Part shown: positions 44,558-53,087 of the stretch, one piece after another
Layout of the letters: each line of letters begins with the position of its first letter
How positions within the stretch are numbered: the stretch's first letter is position 1
Origin: Alsobacter ponti
GTDB taxonomy: Bacteria > Pseudomonadota > Alphaproteobacteria > Rhizobiales > Beijerinckiaceae
Direction: 5' to 3'
NCBI RefSeq assembly: GCF_024294805.1
Contig: NZ_JANCLU010000001.1
Coordinates: forward strand, 412,681-476,680
DNA: 64,000 nucleotides
Notes under the pieces: generated by a model
The model's database searches: none
What the model was told of the DNA's origin: nothing
The model's input: only the letters and a program-made list of their open reading frames with translations
Program-made: the position numbers and the translations under genes

Positions 44558-45772
44558 TTATCGGAAGAGCTTGAGGACGTTCTGGTCGGCCTGGGCTGCG
44601 AGCGAGAGCGAGTTGGTGGAGAGCTCCTGGCGGGTCTGCAGGGCGAGCAGGCTGGCGCCTTCCTCGTTCTGGTCGGCCAGCGTCAGCATGTCCGCGCCAG
44701 TATTGAGCGTGAGGATCGCCTTCTTGGTGAAGTCCTGCCGCGTCTGGACGACGGTAAGATTGGCCCCGAAGGTGGAGGCCTGGGCGCGCAACTGCTTGGT
44801 AGCGGCGTTCAACTGGGCCAGCGCGGTATCGACGTCGCTGTCGGCCTGGAAACTGCGCTGCGAGGCGGAAAGGCCAAGTCCCGCGCTGTCGAGGAACACG
44901 CCGTAGAGCGTCAGGAACGAGGTGCTTTCCTCGTTGAACTCGACCTTGAGGCTCTCTCCATTGAGGAGGTTGACGCCGTTATAACCGGAATCCTTGGCCA
45001 GCTGGTCGATCTGGGCGAGCAGGTCGTCGAACTGCTTGGCGAGCGTGGTGCGGGTGGGGTTCGTCGTCGCCGCGATCACGCCGGACGCCGACGAGCCGGC
45101 GGGCACGGCGGTGCCGAACAAGTCGTTGAGAGTGTTGGCGGTTCCGCCGCCGGCATTAGTCACCCCGACGGTCAGCGCGCTGCCGCCGACGGCGTCGATG
45201 ACGAGGTTGCCGCCGTCGCTCAGCGAGGCGCGCACCGTCGGCGCGCCGGTCGGGTTGAGCGTCGGGTCGATGTTGATCTTGTCGATCAGGTCGCCGATCG
45301 TGTCCCCCGCCGCGATCGCGATCGAAACCGGCCCCACACCGCCCACCGTCAGGTCCACAGTGTCCCCGGCGTCGAAGGTCGACGGCGCCGCCGTCCCGCC
45401 GGTCAGCGGCGTCGAGAGGCCGGTCGCGGCGAGGGAGACGGTCGAGGACAGCTTGGCGGTGGTGGAGGCCGACTGCTTGACCTGCCGGCAGGTCGCCTGC
45501 GCGGTTTCCACGAGCTTGAGAATGCTCGTGATTCCGTTGTTGGCGGCCTGCAGCGTCTGGACCGACTGGCCGATGCTGTCGAGCAGGCGGGAGAGGTCGT
45601 TGGCCTTGGCGGAGAAGCCCGAGGCGACGAAGTAGTTGAGGGGGTTGTCGAGCGCCGAGTTGACCTTCTTGCCGGTCGACAGGCGCTGCTGCGTTTCGCT
45701 CATCAGGCCAGCCGTGTCCTGCAACGCCAGGAGGTTCTTCCGAATGCCCGAACTCAGAACGATGTCCGACAT
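44558..45772 (-). CDS. Flagellin A (404 residues)
   Basis: A filament subunit with conserved helical ends: N-terminal SGIRKNLLALQDTAGLM, then TQQRLSTGKKVNSALDNP, and C-terminal SLLALQTRQELSTNSLSLA ending VLKLFR. The centre (about 130-270) is a Gly/Thr/Val-rich variable domain. The ATG at 45772 has GGAGAGGG upstream; the frame upstream is non-conserved. The family match is clear, though a second flagellin of different length follows at 46563. The 268 bp leader region contains the flaF2 terminator. Confidence 0.92.
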   Translation of the reverse strand: MSDIVLSSGIRKNLLALQDTAGLMSETQQRLSTGKKVNSALDNPLNYFVASGFSAKANDLSRLLDSIGQSVQTLQAANNGITSILKLVETAQATCRQVKQSASTTAKLSSTVSLAATGLSTPLTGGTAAPSTFDAGDTVDLTVGGVGPVSIAIAAGDTIGDLIDKINIDPTLNPTGAPTVRASLSDGGNLVIDAVGGSALTVGVTNAGGGTANTLNDLFGTAVPAGSSASGVIAATTNPTRTTLAKQFDDLLAQIDQLAKDSGYNGVNLLNGESLKVEFNEESTSFLTLYGVFLDSAGLGLSASQRSFQADSDVDTALAQLNAATKQLRAQASTFGANLTVVQTRQDFTKKAILTLNTGADMLTLADQNEEGASLLALQTRQELSTNSLSLAAQADQNVLKLFR

Positions 45773-45959
45773 GCGCCCTCTCCGCAAATGCACGTGCCTG
45801 GCGAAACGCCGGCCTACACCACCCAAAGTGGATGGTTAACCTTACCGGAGAGTTAACAAATGCGCGGTTAGGGCGAAAAAAGCGGTGCGAGAACCGTACG
45901 GTTGCAGTGCTTCGCCGGGACGAGGAGCGGGAACCCGAACCGGACCGCCGCCTGAAGCG

Positions 45960-45990
45960 AAAACGTCCCGGCGGAATGTCCGCCAGGACG
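45960..45990 (-). terminator. Intrinsic terminator after flaF2
   Basis: On the minus strand CGTCC-T-GGCGG pairs with CCGCC-G-GGACG around a 5-base loop, followed by TTTT. It lies about 50 bp past the flaF2 stop and separates the flaF2 and flagellin A transcripts. Confidence 0.75.
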
Positions 45991-46040
45991 TGGATGCAAA
46001 GAGTTGGAAGCGAGGAATTCGAGGTGTCGGGGATGGCCCG

Positions 46041-46427
46041 TCAGGCCGGGGCTTCGAGCCCTTGGGCGAGCTCGCGGTCGAGGCGCGCCAGCGGCTCGAC
46101 CATCTCCCGAAGAGGCTTCGGCTCGCGGGCGTGGATGGCCTCGCAGATCTCGGCCGTCCGCTTGAGCGTGAACAGGCCCGTCGCGGTCAGCCCCTTCTGC
46201 AGGTCGGCGGGGAGCGGGCAGTCCGGCTCCTGGACGCAGGTCAGGAAGATGCGCCAGAGGTGGCGGTTGCGTTCCAGCGCGGCCACCAGCAGAGCCGGCT
46301 CGTCCGGTCCGGTCTCGACGGCGCGCAGCAGGTCGGCGGCGCAGCGGCTCAGCGCGGCGGCTTCCAGCCGGCGGGTCGGAAGGCCGGTCGCCGCGACGGC
46401 CGCGTAGGCTTTCGAGGCTTGGTTCAA
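46041..46427 (-). CDS. flaF: Flagellar biosynthesis regulator FlaF (copy 2)
   Basis: A 128-residue FlaF paralog (NQASKAYAAVAATGLPTRRLEA, LWRIFL, LARLDRELAQGL). The frame begins with TTG at 46427, exactly where FlaF proteins start, and no upstream ATG fits; a rare start codon would keep expression low. It lies 135 bp downstream of flagellin B, so each flagellin gene here has its own FlaF. Identity to copy 1 is low, so the duplication is old or one copy was acquired. Confidence 0.87.
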   Translation of the reverse strand: MNQASKAYAAVAATGLPTRRLEAAALSRCAADLLRAVETGPDEPALLVAALERNRHLWRIFLTCVQEPDCPLPADLQKGLTATGLFTLKRTAEICEAIHAREPKPLREMVEPLARLDRELAQGLEAPA

Positions 46428-46562
46428 GGGCGGTTTTCCCTACGAATTCTTCGAGCGGAACCTTGATCGGCCGCCGGCGAACTTCTGTGCGCCTTGGCGG
46501 GCCATTGGGGAAAAGCGGGGGAGAAGCGGGCGGGCCCTCGAACCGGGGCCCGCCTGGAGAGG

Positions 46563-48143
46563 TTAGCGGAGCAACTGGATGAGGCTCTGCTCGGCCTGCT
46601 TGGTGATCGCCATGTTGTTGGTGGCGAAGGACTGACGGTTCGTCAGCGTGGCGAGGTTCGCCGCTTCCAGCGTCGTATCGGCCGCCGTCATCGAGGACGC
46701 GCCGGAGGCGAGGGTCGTCTGCAACGACTTGTTGAAGTCGAGGCGCGAGGACATCGCCGTCTTGGCCGCCGCGAGAAGCGCCTGCGTCGACCTCAGAGTC
46801 TTCGCCGCCGCGTCGATCTGCGTCAGCGCGGTGGCCATGTCCGCGTCGTTGTTGAAGTTCTTGCCGGTGACGGTGGTCGAGATGTTGCCATTCGAGTCGG
46901 AGTAGCCACCGAAACCGAGGTTCAGCGGATCGACGGGCTTGCTGAGCTGAACGATCTGGCTCACGTCGCCGGTGTCGTTCATGTTCACTTTCATCTGCTC
47001 GCCGCGCAGAATGTTGGAGTAGCCAGGCAGGTAGGCGTCCTTCATCGTGTTGGCGAGGCCGTAGAGCGTCTGCTTGAACAGGATGGAGGCGTCGAGCCTG
47101 GACTGAAGGGCGATGTCGGAGCCAGCGGCGGAGCCGCCCACCGCGCCGTACACCGTCGCGCCATAGGCCGTGCCGGTCGGCGGGGTCGCGGTGCCGGTCA
47201 AGCCGGTGGCGTAGGTGATACTGTCGCCCACCGCGGTGGGCCGGGTGCCGTAGGTGGTCGCCGCGGCGTCCTGCTGGCGGCCGAACAACCCCTCGAAGTT
47301 GAACATCGCGCCGGCGTCCGTGTTGCCGGCGGGACCCACGGCTGCGTCGAGCGCCTGGAAGAAGGACGCGCTCAGATTGGTGTTCTGCAGGGCGAAGCCC
47401 AGCTTGTAGTTGGTCGGCGCGGCTGCGTTGTCCGGCGTCAGCGTCATCTTGATGTTGTCGAGACCGAACGCCCTCTGCATCTGGTCCGACAGGGACTGCA
47501 GATCGTTGAACAGCAGGGCGCCGCCGCCGTTCGGGGTGGTGCCCGTCAAGTTGGTGCCCTGGTTGGCCAGACCCGTGTTGGAGCCGTCGCCGGAGAGCCC
47601 GAGCGCGGTGGCCGGGTCGGCGGCCCTGAAGTACTTGGTGGTCTTGGCGCCCGTGGAGGCGTCGGTCATGGTGACGCCGAACGCGTCGCCGATCTGGAAG
47701 AAAGCCGCGTTGTCACGGCTCGCGAGGGCACCGGCCGCGTCCTGAACGATCTTGCCCTTGAGCGCGGGGGCCGCGCCGGCCGCGGCGACGTTCGCGTACG
47801 ACATGTCGCCCTGCACGATCGCGGCCTTGACCACCGTGACCGCCTTGGCCTTGGCGTCGCTGACGACCTGCTTGATGTTCTTCAGGTCGGACTGCATGTT
47901 CTCCAGCGCCTTGTCGACGAGGTCCATATTGGCGATGGCCTGCGTGATGCCGCTGTTGACGACATTATAGTCGTCAGCCTTCTGGTTGTAGCTCTTGGCC
48001 TTGAAGTAGACGGCCATGTTGTCGGACGCCGACGCGACGGCCAGGCCCGAGTTCAACCTGTTCTGGGTTGTCGAGACAGCGTCGTTGATGCTGGTGAGCG
48101 CCACAAGGTTCGCCACCATGGACGAAGATATAGCGAGGGGCAT
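46563..48143 (-). CDS. Flagellin B (526 residues)
   Basis: The second, longer flagellin. Conserved ends are N-terminal SMVANLVALTSINDAVSTTQ, then RLNSGLAVASASDN, and C-terminal AANLATLTNRQSFATNN, ending LIQLLR. The middle (about 150-420) is a large Gly/Thr/Ala-rich surface domain. The ATG at 48143 has AGGAG 8 bases upstream; the longer frame to 48221 covers leader sequence. The leader (48190-48340) is strikingly AT-rich for this DNA, fitting a strong promoter or a regulated mRNA leader. Confidence 0.92.
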   Translation of the reverse strand: MPLAISSSMVANLVALTSINDAVSTTQNRLNSGLAVASASDNMAVYFKAKSYNQKADDYNVVNSGITQAIANMDLVDKALENMQSDLKNIKQVVSDAKAKAVTVVKAAIVQGDMSYANVAAAGAAPALKGKIVQDAAGALASRDNAAFFQIGDAFGVTMTDASTGAKTTKYFRAADPATALGLSGDGSNTGLANQGTNLTGTTPNGGGALLFNDLQSLSDQMQRAFGLDNIKMTLTPDNAAAPTNYKLGFALQNTNLSASFFQALDAAVGPAGNTDAGAMFNFEGLFGRQQDAAATTYGTRPTAVGDSITYATGLTGTATPPTGTAYGATVYGAVGGSAAGSDIALQSRLDASILFKQTLYGLANTMKDAYLPGYSNILRGEQMKVNMNDTGDVSQIVQLSKPVDPLNLGFGGYSDSNGNISTTVTGKNFNNDADMATALTQIDAAAKTLRSTQALLAAAKTAMSSRLDFNKSLQTTLASGASSMTAADTTLEAANLATLTNRQSFATNNMAITKQAEQSLIQLLR

Positions 48144-48406
48144 TGGATACTCCTGGGAAGCGCCCCCGTACTGGGGAACCAGGAGACTATTCGAGCCAGA
48201 ACCATAAGAACTAGTTACCATTTTAGCGGCTCCAAACGATAAAAATCGAAATATAAGATCGTCTGAATTGCAAAGATCGTCGAGAACAACCGGAAGTTAT
48301 CTTGCTTCAGTCTCGCTCTTCATTCGATTCGCGGTTAGATTGCTTTGGGAGAAATCACTACCTGGGGGATGCAATCCCGGGGACCGGGACGGGAGTCCTG
48401 CATTCG

Positions 48407-48802
48407 TCAGGCCTCCTTTCGCGCGAGGGCGCCCGGCGCCGGGGCGGACTCGTCGAGCACCGCGCGGACATAGGCTTTGAGCCGAAGCGCCTCGGCCTCG
48501 GGGACCTGCCGCACGACGACGCCACTGTCGGGGTCGACGTACTTGACGACCGGCTCGCGCGTCGTCTCGTCGACCTCGACGTCGCGCTGGAGCTGACGCT
48601 CAGCGGCTTCCGTGACCGCCTGGATGCGGCGGCCGGTGTCGGAAATGTCGAGCTTCAGGGACGGCGCGGCGGCGGCCGGCTGGACCGTGGCGACCGCCGG
48701 CAGCTCGGTGCGCGCCGCGAGCCGCCCGGCGGCGGCGGCGTCAGGGCCGTTGGCGGGCGTGCCTGCGGCCGGTGCGAGCTTCGAGGTGAGGCCAACGTCC
48801 AT
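48407..48802 (-). CDS. FlaG-like flagellar protein
   Basis: A 131-residue protein with an Ala/Pro-rich, probably disordered N-terminus. The C-terminal domain (about 65-120) has the FlaG pattern: RQLQRDVEVDETTREPVVKY, then DPDSGVVVRQVPE. FlaG proteins affect filament length in other bacteria. The ATG at 48802 has GAAGGA upstream; longer frames to 49096 lack conserved sequence. It lies upstream of flagellin B on the same strand, which supports a filament-related role. Confidence 0.65.
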   Translation of the reverse strand: MDVGLTSKLAPAAGTPANGPDAAAAGRLAARTELPAVATVQPAAAAPSLKLDISDTGRRIQAVTEAAERQLQRDVEVDETTREPVVKYVDPDSGVVVRQVPEAEALRLKAYVRAVLDESAPAPGALARKEA

Positions 48803-49025
48803 CGTCGCGTTCCTTCGACTGGCGGCCAGAGTGGCGCCGGTCTTCAGCATCGCGCGGGTCGGCCTAAGGGCGCGTTGGAGATTTGTTTCAAATTTTACGG
48901 AATTGGCGCGCGGCGCCGCGGAGGCCCGGAGCGGCCCTCCAACGTCCGTGGATCCGCGGCCGAAGCCTCGGCGCGGAACAGCGGTCGAAGTTTGATTACG
49001 GCCGGTAGTTCGGCCGGAATTTCGC

Positions 49026-49505
49026 TCAGAGAGAGCGCGACACGGCGAGAGGCGTCGCAACGGGCCGAGTGGCGTTCTGGGCCCGTCCGGCGGCACCGTA
49101 GGTGGTGAGCGTGCGCGGGGCGGCGACCTCGGCCGCGAGGCTGCGCAGGATGCCCTCGGACACCGAGCGCGCCGTCGCGAGCACTGTCATGTTGAGGCTC
49201 ACGACGTCGCCGAGCCTCGCCTGCGCGCGCCGGATCTCCCCGACGCGGTCCGGCGCCCACCGGCCCAGCGCGACGGCGTTCGCCTTGACCGGGATCAGCG
49301 CCTGCACGTAGACGCGCGCCGCCTCCGATTTCTCGGCGGAGAGCCCCAGCGCCTCCTGGAGCCGGTAGTCCTTCAACAGCGTCGTCTCGCGGTCCAGAAC
49401 GTCGGCGAGACGCTGGATGGCCACGAGCACCTGCCCGCCGAGTTCGGCTGCCTGGGCGGGGGAAGCGACGTTCGGCGATGTCCTTTCGGAGGCGGTGTGG
49501 GTCAT
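49026..49505 (-). CDS. FlgN-like flagellar chaperone (FlbY type)
   Basis: A 159-residue, largely helical, soluble protein. The segment VLDRETTLLKDYRLQEALGL, then AEKSEAARVYV resembles FlgN export chaperones (which carry hook-associated proteins) and the Caulobacter FlbY protein. The ATG at 49505 has GGAGGGG upstream, and the stop of the rod-binding gene lies only 2 bp away. It closes the flgI-rod-binding-flgN group. The identification rests on pattern and position, not on a definite signature. Confidence 0.6.
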   Translation of the reverse strand: MTHTASERTSPNVASPAQAAELGGQVLVAIQRLADVLDRETTLLKDYRLQEALGLSAEKSEAARVYVQALIPVKANAVALGRWAPDRVGEIRRAQARLGDVVSLNMTVLATARSVSEGILRSLAAEVAAPRTLTTYGAAGRAQNATRPVATPLAVSRSL

Positions 49506-49507
49506 GG

Positions 49508-49807
49508 TCAGCGCCCCTCCTGGAGCCGCACGAGTTCACGATAGACGTTCTGGGCGATGCCGACCCCGCCGGCCGCGGTGACCGACTTGGCATATTGCTG
49601 GGACAGCATGCCGCGATAGACGTCGCCGCCGATGCCGCCTTCGCCGAGCGGCCCGTCGTCGCCGAGGCCGGAAGTGAGGTGTTCGAGCATGTTCTCGAAG
49701 AACACCGTCTCGAAATCCTGGGCCTGCTTCCAGAGCTTGTCGGCGCCGGCGGACGGCGCGGTCGCCCTCGCCGGGACGACGGAGGAGTAAGGGGCGACGC
49801 CGCTCAT
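49508..49807 (-). CDS. Rod-binding protein (FlgJ N-terminal type, CheL)
   Basis: A 99-residue protein with the rod-binding domain of FlgJ: LWKQAQDFETVFFENMLEHL, then GGDVYRGMLSQQYAK. It lacks the muramidase domain of enterobacterial FlgJ, as is usual in alphaproteobacteria (called CheL in Caulobacter). It caps the growing rod in the periplasm. The start overlaps the flgI stop by one base. Confidence 0.87.
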   Translation of the reverse strand: MSGVAPYSSVVPARATAPSAGADKLWKQAQDFETVFFENMLEHLTSGLGDDGPLGEGGIGGDVYRGMLSQQYAKSVTAAGGVGIAQNVYRELVRLQEGR

Positions 49808-50931
49808 CACATCACCTCGATTTCGGCCTGGAGCGCGCCGGCCGCCTTGATCGCCTGGAGAATGGAGATCAGGTCGCGCGGGCCGATGCCCAAAGCGTTC
49901 AATCCGTCCACCAGCTCGCGCAGGGTGACGCCTTCCTTCACCAGCGCGAGCTTGTTGCCCGCGCCGGTGTCCACCTTGAGCCCGGTGCGGGGAACGACGA
50001 CGGTCTCGCCGTTCGAGAAGGGCTGCGGCTGGCTGACGACCGGCTGCTCGGTGATGGTGACCGTGAGGTTGCCCTGCGCCAGCGCCACGGTGGAGACCCG
50101 CACGTCCTTGCCCATCACGATGACGCCCGAGCGTTCGTCGATGACGACCTTGGCGTTCTGGTCGGGCTCGACCCGCAGCTGCTCGACCTCGGTCATCAGC
50201 TGCATCATGTTGCCGGCGTAGCGCGCCGGAACCTGGATCACCACGGTGGAAGGGTCGGTCGGCTCCGCCGTATTGGCGCCCATGAAGTCGTTGATGGCCG
50301 CGGCGATCCGGCGCGATGTCGTGAAGTCCGGATTGCGCAACGCGAGACGCAGTTGCTTGAGGTTGCGGAGCTGGGTGTTGACCTCGCGCTCGATGAGCGC
50401 GCCGTTGGCGATGCGGCCGACGGTGGGCACGCCCCGCGTCATCTTCGCGGCGTCGCCCTCCGCCGTGAAGCCGGCGATGGCGACCGAGCCCTGGGCGACG
50501 GCGTAGATCTCGCCGTCCGCGCCGAGCAGCGGGGTCGCGAGCAGCGTGCCGCCTTGCAGGCTCTTGGAATCTCCCAGCGCCGAGACGGTGATGTCCATAC
50601 GCGTGCCCTGCGTGGCGAAGGCGGGGAAGTTCGCCGTCACCATCACGGCGGCGGTGTTGGCTGTGCGCAGATTGGCCCCGCGCGTGTTGACGCCCAGCCG
50701 TTCCAGCATGGCCTGCAGGCTCTGCTTGGTGAACGGCGAGTTGTTCAGCGTGTCGCCGGTGCCGTTGAGGCCGACGACGAGCCCGTAGCCGATCAACTGG
50801 TTCTGCCGGACGCCCTCGACGGCGGCGAGATCCTTGATGCGCGACATCGCGGACGCGGCCGAGGCCGCGACCAGAGCGGCGGACATCGCGAGAACGATGG
50901 CGGCGAGGCGGAAGGCTGACGGTTTGCGCAT
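49807..50931 (-). CDS. flgI: Flagellar P-ring protein FlgI
   Basis: A 374-residue P-ring subunit. The signal peptide occupies about the first 28 residues (cut near ASA), and the mature protein begins with the family segment SRIKDLAAVEGVRQNQLIGY and continues GLVVGLNGTGD. The ATG at 50931 is placed just before the signal peptide; an in-frame GTG at 50979 is less likely. FlgI forms the bushing of the rod in the peptidoglycan layer. It heads a minus-strand operon with the rod-binding and FlgN-like genes and diverges from fliX. Confidence 0.94.
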   Translation of the reverse strand: MRKPSAFRLAAIVLAMSAALVAASAASAMSRIKDLAAVEGVRQNQLIGYGLVVGLNGTGDTLNNSPFTKQSLQAMLERLGVNTRGANLRTANTAAVMVTANFPAFATQGTRMDITVSALGDSKSLQGGTLLATPLLGADGEIYAVAQGSVAIAGFTAEGDAAKMTRGVPTVGRIANGALIEREVNTQLRNLKQLRLALRNPDFTTSRRIAAAINDFMGANTAEPTDPSTVVIQVPARYAGNMMQLMTEVEQLRVEPDQNAKVVIDERSGVIVMGKDVRVSTVALAQGNLTVTITEQPVVSQPQPFSNGETVVVPRTGLKVDTGAGNKLALVKEGVTLRELVDGLNALGIGPRDLISILQAIKAAGALQAEIEVM

Positions 50932-51139
50932 GGCGGGTCCAGGATGATGTCTCGTCCCATTCAGCGAAATCCGTGCCACCGGCTAAATGATTGAAAATAT
51001 GCGGCTTTGTTCCCGGGGAGGGCAGCCGGCGGGGCAGTCGCGCCGGCCCGTTCCGCGCGGGCAGGGGAAAATCCTGCCGGCCTGTTAACCGCCGGTTAAC
51101 CATGACGGCGGAGCTTGAGACGCGAGCGGGGCCCACGCC

Positions 51140-51559
51140 ATGCGTATTGAGAATCGATTTTCAGTCGGCCCCGCCCGGTCCGTCGAACGACGGGCGGGGG
51201 CGGGACATTTCAGCATCGATGCTTCCAAAGAAGCTTCGTCCGCCCAGACCGCCGCGCCGGTGACGCTGTCGGGCCTGGACGGCCTGCTCGCGTTGCAGGC
51301 GGAGGAGGATCCGCTGGCGCGCCGCCGCCGGGCGGCGAGGCGCGGCCATTCCATCCTCGACGCGCTGGACCGCCTCAAGGTCGCCATCCTGTCCGGCCGG
51401 CTGGACCCGGCGGAGCTGGGCCGCATCCGCCAGATGCTATCGGAGCGACGGGAGGCCACGGCCGACCCGGCGCTGGACGACGCGCTCGCGCAGATCGAGC
51501 TGCGGGCCAGCGTCGAACTGGCGAAGCTCGCGGCCCGGCCCGGACCCGGGGGAGCCTAA
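51140..51559 (+). CDS. fliX: Flagellar assembly regulator FliX
   Basis: A 139-residue FliX homolog: LSGLDGLLALQAEEDPLARR, RRRAARRGHSILDALDRLK and a C-terminal LAQIELRASVELAKL segment. In Caulobacter FliX couples class II assembly to the activity of the sigma-54 activator FlbD. No flbD gene is in the window. It diverges from flgI across 208 bp and precedes dksA by 193 bp, an order also seen in Caulobacter. Confidence 0.9.
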   Translation: MRIENRFSVGPARSVERRAGAGHFSIDASKEASSAQTAAPVTLSGLDGLLALQAEEDPLARRRRAARRGHSILDALDRLKVAILSGRLDPAELGRIRQMLSERREATADPALDDALAQIELRASVELAKLAARPGPGGA

Positions 51560-51661
51560 ACGGCTCCGATTCGGCTCAAACTCATCCCGCACCGCGACGA
51601 CGGTGGCGAAAATGCTGCGAATAACGGGCGAAATGCCCGCTTCCGTGGCATTTATTGATCG

Positions 51662-51690
51662 TTGCCCGCGTGTTGACGCATCGCTATAGT
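51662..51690 (+). promoter_or_regulatory. Possible sigma-70 promoter for dksA
   Basis: TTGCCC (51662-51667), 17 bases and TATAGT (51685-51690) give a fair sigma-70 pattern 62 bp before the dksA start. Confidence 0.35.
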
Positions 51691-51752
51691 CCGCGCCGCC
51701 TGAGGGAAGGGACGAAGGCCATGAAAATGGCTGGGAACTTGAAAAGGCAGCA

Positions 51753-52172
51753 ATGGCGAGCATGACCTTGGAGGCCGCTTATCGGCCGACCGACGATGAG
51801 CCTTTCATGAACGAGCGGCAGCGGGAGTATTTCCGCCGCAAGCTTCTGGCTTGGAAGGAAGAAATTCTCCGCGAAAGCCGCGAGACCCTCGCGGCCCTCC
51901 AGAACGAGAGTGAGAACCACCCGGATCTGGCGGATCGGGCGTCCTCCGAAACCGATCGCGCCATCGAGCTGCGCGCCCGCGACCGGCAACGCAAGCTGAT
52001 CTCCAAGATCGACGCCGCCCTGGCGCGGATCGAAGACGGCAGCTACGGCTATTGCGAGGAGACCGGCGACCCGATCTCCCTGAAGCGCCTCGAGGCGCGT
52101 CCCATCGCGACCTTGTCCATCGAGGCGCAGGAGCGGCACGAGCGCAACGAACGCGTCTATCGCGACGACTGA
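51753..52172 (+). CDS. dksA: RNA polymerase-binding protein DksA
   Basis: A 139-residue DksA. The N-terminal helix and coiled-coil (about 18-90) carry the DRASSETDRAIELRARDRQ tip region. The C-terminal zinc-finger area keeps GYCEETGDPI but only one of the four zinc cysteines, the reduced-cysteine form common in alphaproteobacteria. It enters the polymerase secondary channel and, with ppGpp, adjusts stringent-response transcription. The ATG at 51753 or 51762 could serve. A GC hairpin (52186-52217) follows. Confidence 0.92.
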   Translation: MASMTLEAAYRPTDDEPFMNERQREYFRRKLLAWKEEILRESRETLAALQNESENHPDLADRASSETDRAIELRARDRQRKLISKIDAALARIEDGSYGYCEETGDPISLKRLEARPIATLSIEAQERHERNERVYRDD

Positions 52173-52185
52173 CGTCCAGTTGCTG

Positions 52186-52217
52186 GACGGGGCGGCGGAC
52201 ATGTCCCCCGCCCCGTC
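52186..52217. terminator. Hairpin between convergent dksA and flgH
   Basis: A perfect 10-bp stem GACGGGGCGG/CCGCCCCGTC (52186-52195 with 52208-52217) has a 12-base loop. It lacks a T-run but is placed where both genes end. Confidence 0.5.
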
Positions 52218-52302
52218 GTGAAAGGTCGCCTTCCGAGCGGGATCGGAAGGCGCTCCGGAGCGGCGGTTTGTGGGGAGCGCCCCGCCATCTCCGGAAAACG
52301 GG

Positions 52303-53064
52303 TCAGAACGGCAGCACGATGTCCATGACCTGCTGTCCGTAGCGCGGCTGCTGCACGTCGGTGATCTGGCCGCGCCCGCCATATGCGATGCGGGCCTGGG
52401 CGATCTTGGTCGAGTCGATGGTGTTGTCGGCCTCGATGTCCTCCGGCCGGATGACGCCCGCGACGATGAGTTCGCGAACCTCGAAGTTCACCCGGATCTC
52501 CTGCTTTCCTTCCACCACCAGATTGCCGTTCGGCAGCGCTTGGACGACCACCGCGGCGACGTTCGTCGCCAGCTCTTCCGAGCGGCGGATCGAGCCCGCG
52601 CCGGCGCTCGCCGCGTCGGACTTGGCGGCCAGCAGCGCGTCGGCCTTGGCGTTGTCCGGCAGCACGGACCCGAGCTCGGCCTCGTAGCCGAACAGGGAGC
52701 CCGCCCCGAAGTTCTCGCTGTTCTGGCGCGACCTCTTGCTCGCGTTGTCGAAGTTCGCCTTGTCGGTGAACTTGACGCGGACGGTGACGAGGTCGCCCAC
52801 CTGCCGGGCGCGCTGGTCCTTGAAGAAGGCCTTGGAGCCCTGCCGCCACAGCGAGTTCGGCGCGTAGTTCACCGGCTCGGGCGTCGGCATCGGCATCTGC
52901 ACGGGCTTGTAGCCCGGCGAAGCGGTCGGGTCCTCGATGGCGGAGAGGGAAGGCGCCTTGCCGACCTGCGACAGGCGGTCCGCCGCGCCGCAGGCGGCGA
53001 GAGAGCCGGCGAGCGCCGAGGCGCAGACGAGGCGGAGGGCGGTTCGGGACAGGGAAGTCGTCAT
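52303..53064 (-). CDS. flgH: Flagellar L-ring protein FlgH
   Basis: A 253-residue outer-membrane lipoprotein. The lipobox is SLAAC with C25, and conserved FlgH segments follow: SLWRQGSKAFFKDQRARQVG, VTVRVKFTDKA, and the C-terminal VAGVIRPEDIEADNTIDSTK. The ATG at 53064 has AGGAG upstream. FlgH forms the ring that lets the rod cross the outer membrane. It is last in the flgF-flgG-flgA-flgH operon. Confidence 0.93.
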   Translation of the reverse strand: MTTSLSRTALRLVCASALAGSLAACGAADRLSQVGKAPSLSAIEDPTASPGYKPVQMPMPTPEPVNYAPNSLWRQGSKAFFKDQRARQVGDLVTVRVKFTDKANFDNASKRSRQNSENFGAGSLFGYEAELGSVLPDNAKADALLAAKSDAASAGAGSIRRSEELATNVAAVVVQALPNGNLVVEGKQEIRVNFEVRELIVAGVIRPEDIEADNTIDSTKIAQARIAYGGRGQITDVQQPRYGQQVMDIVLPF

Positions 53065-53087
53065 GACGGGACTCCTGGAACTGGGCA

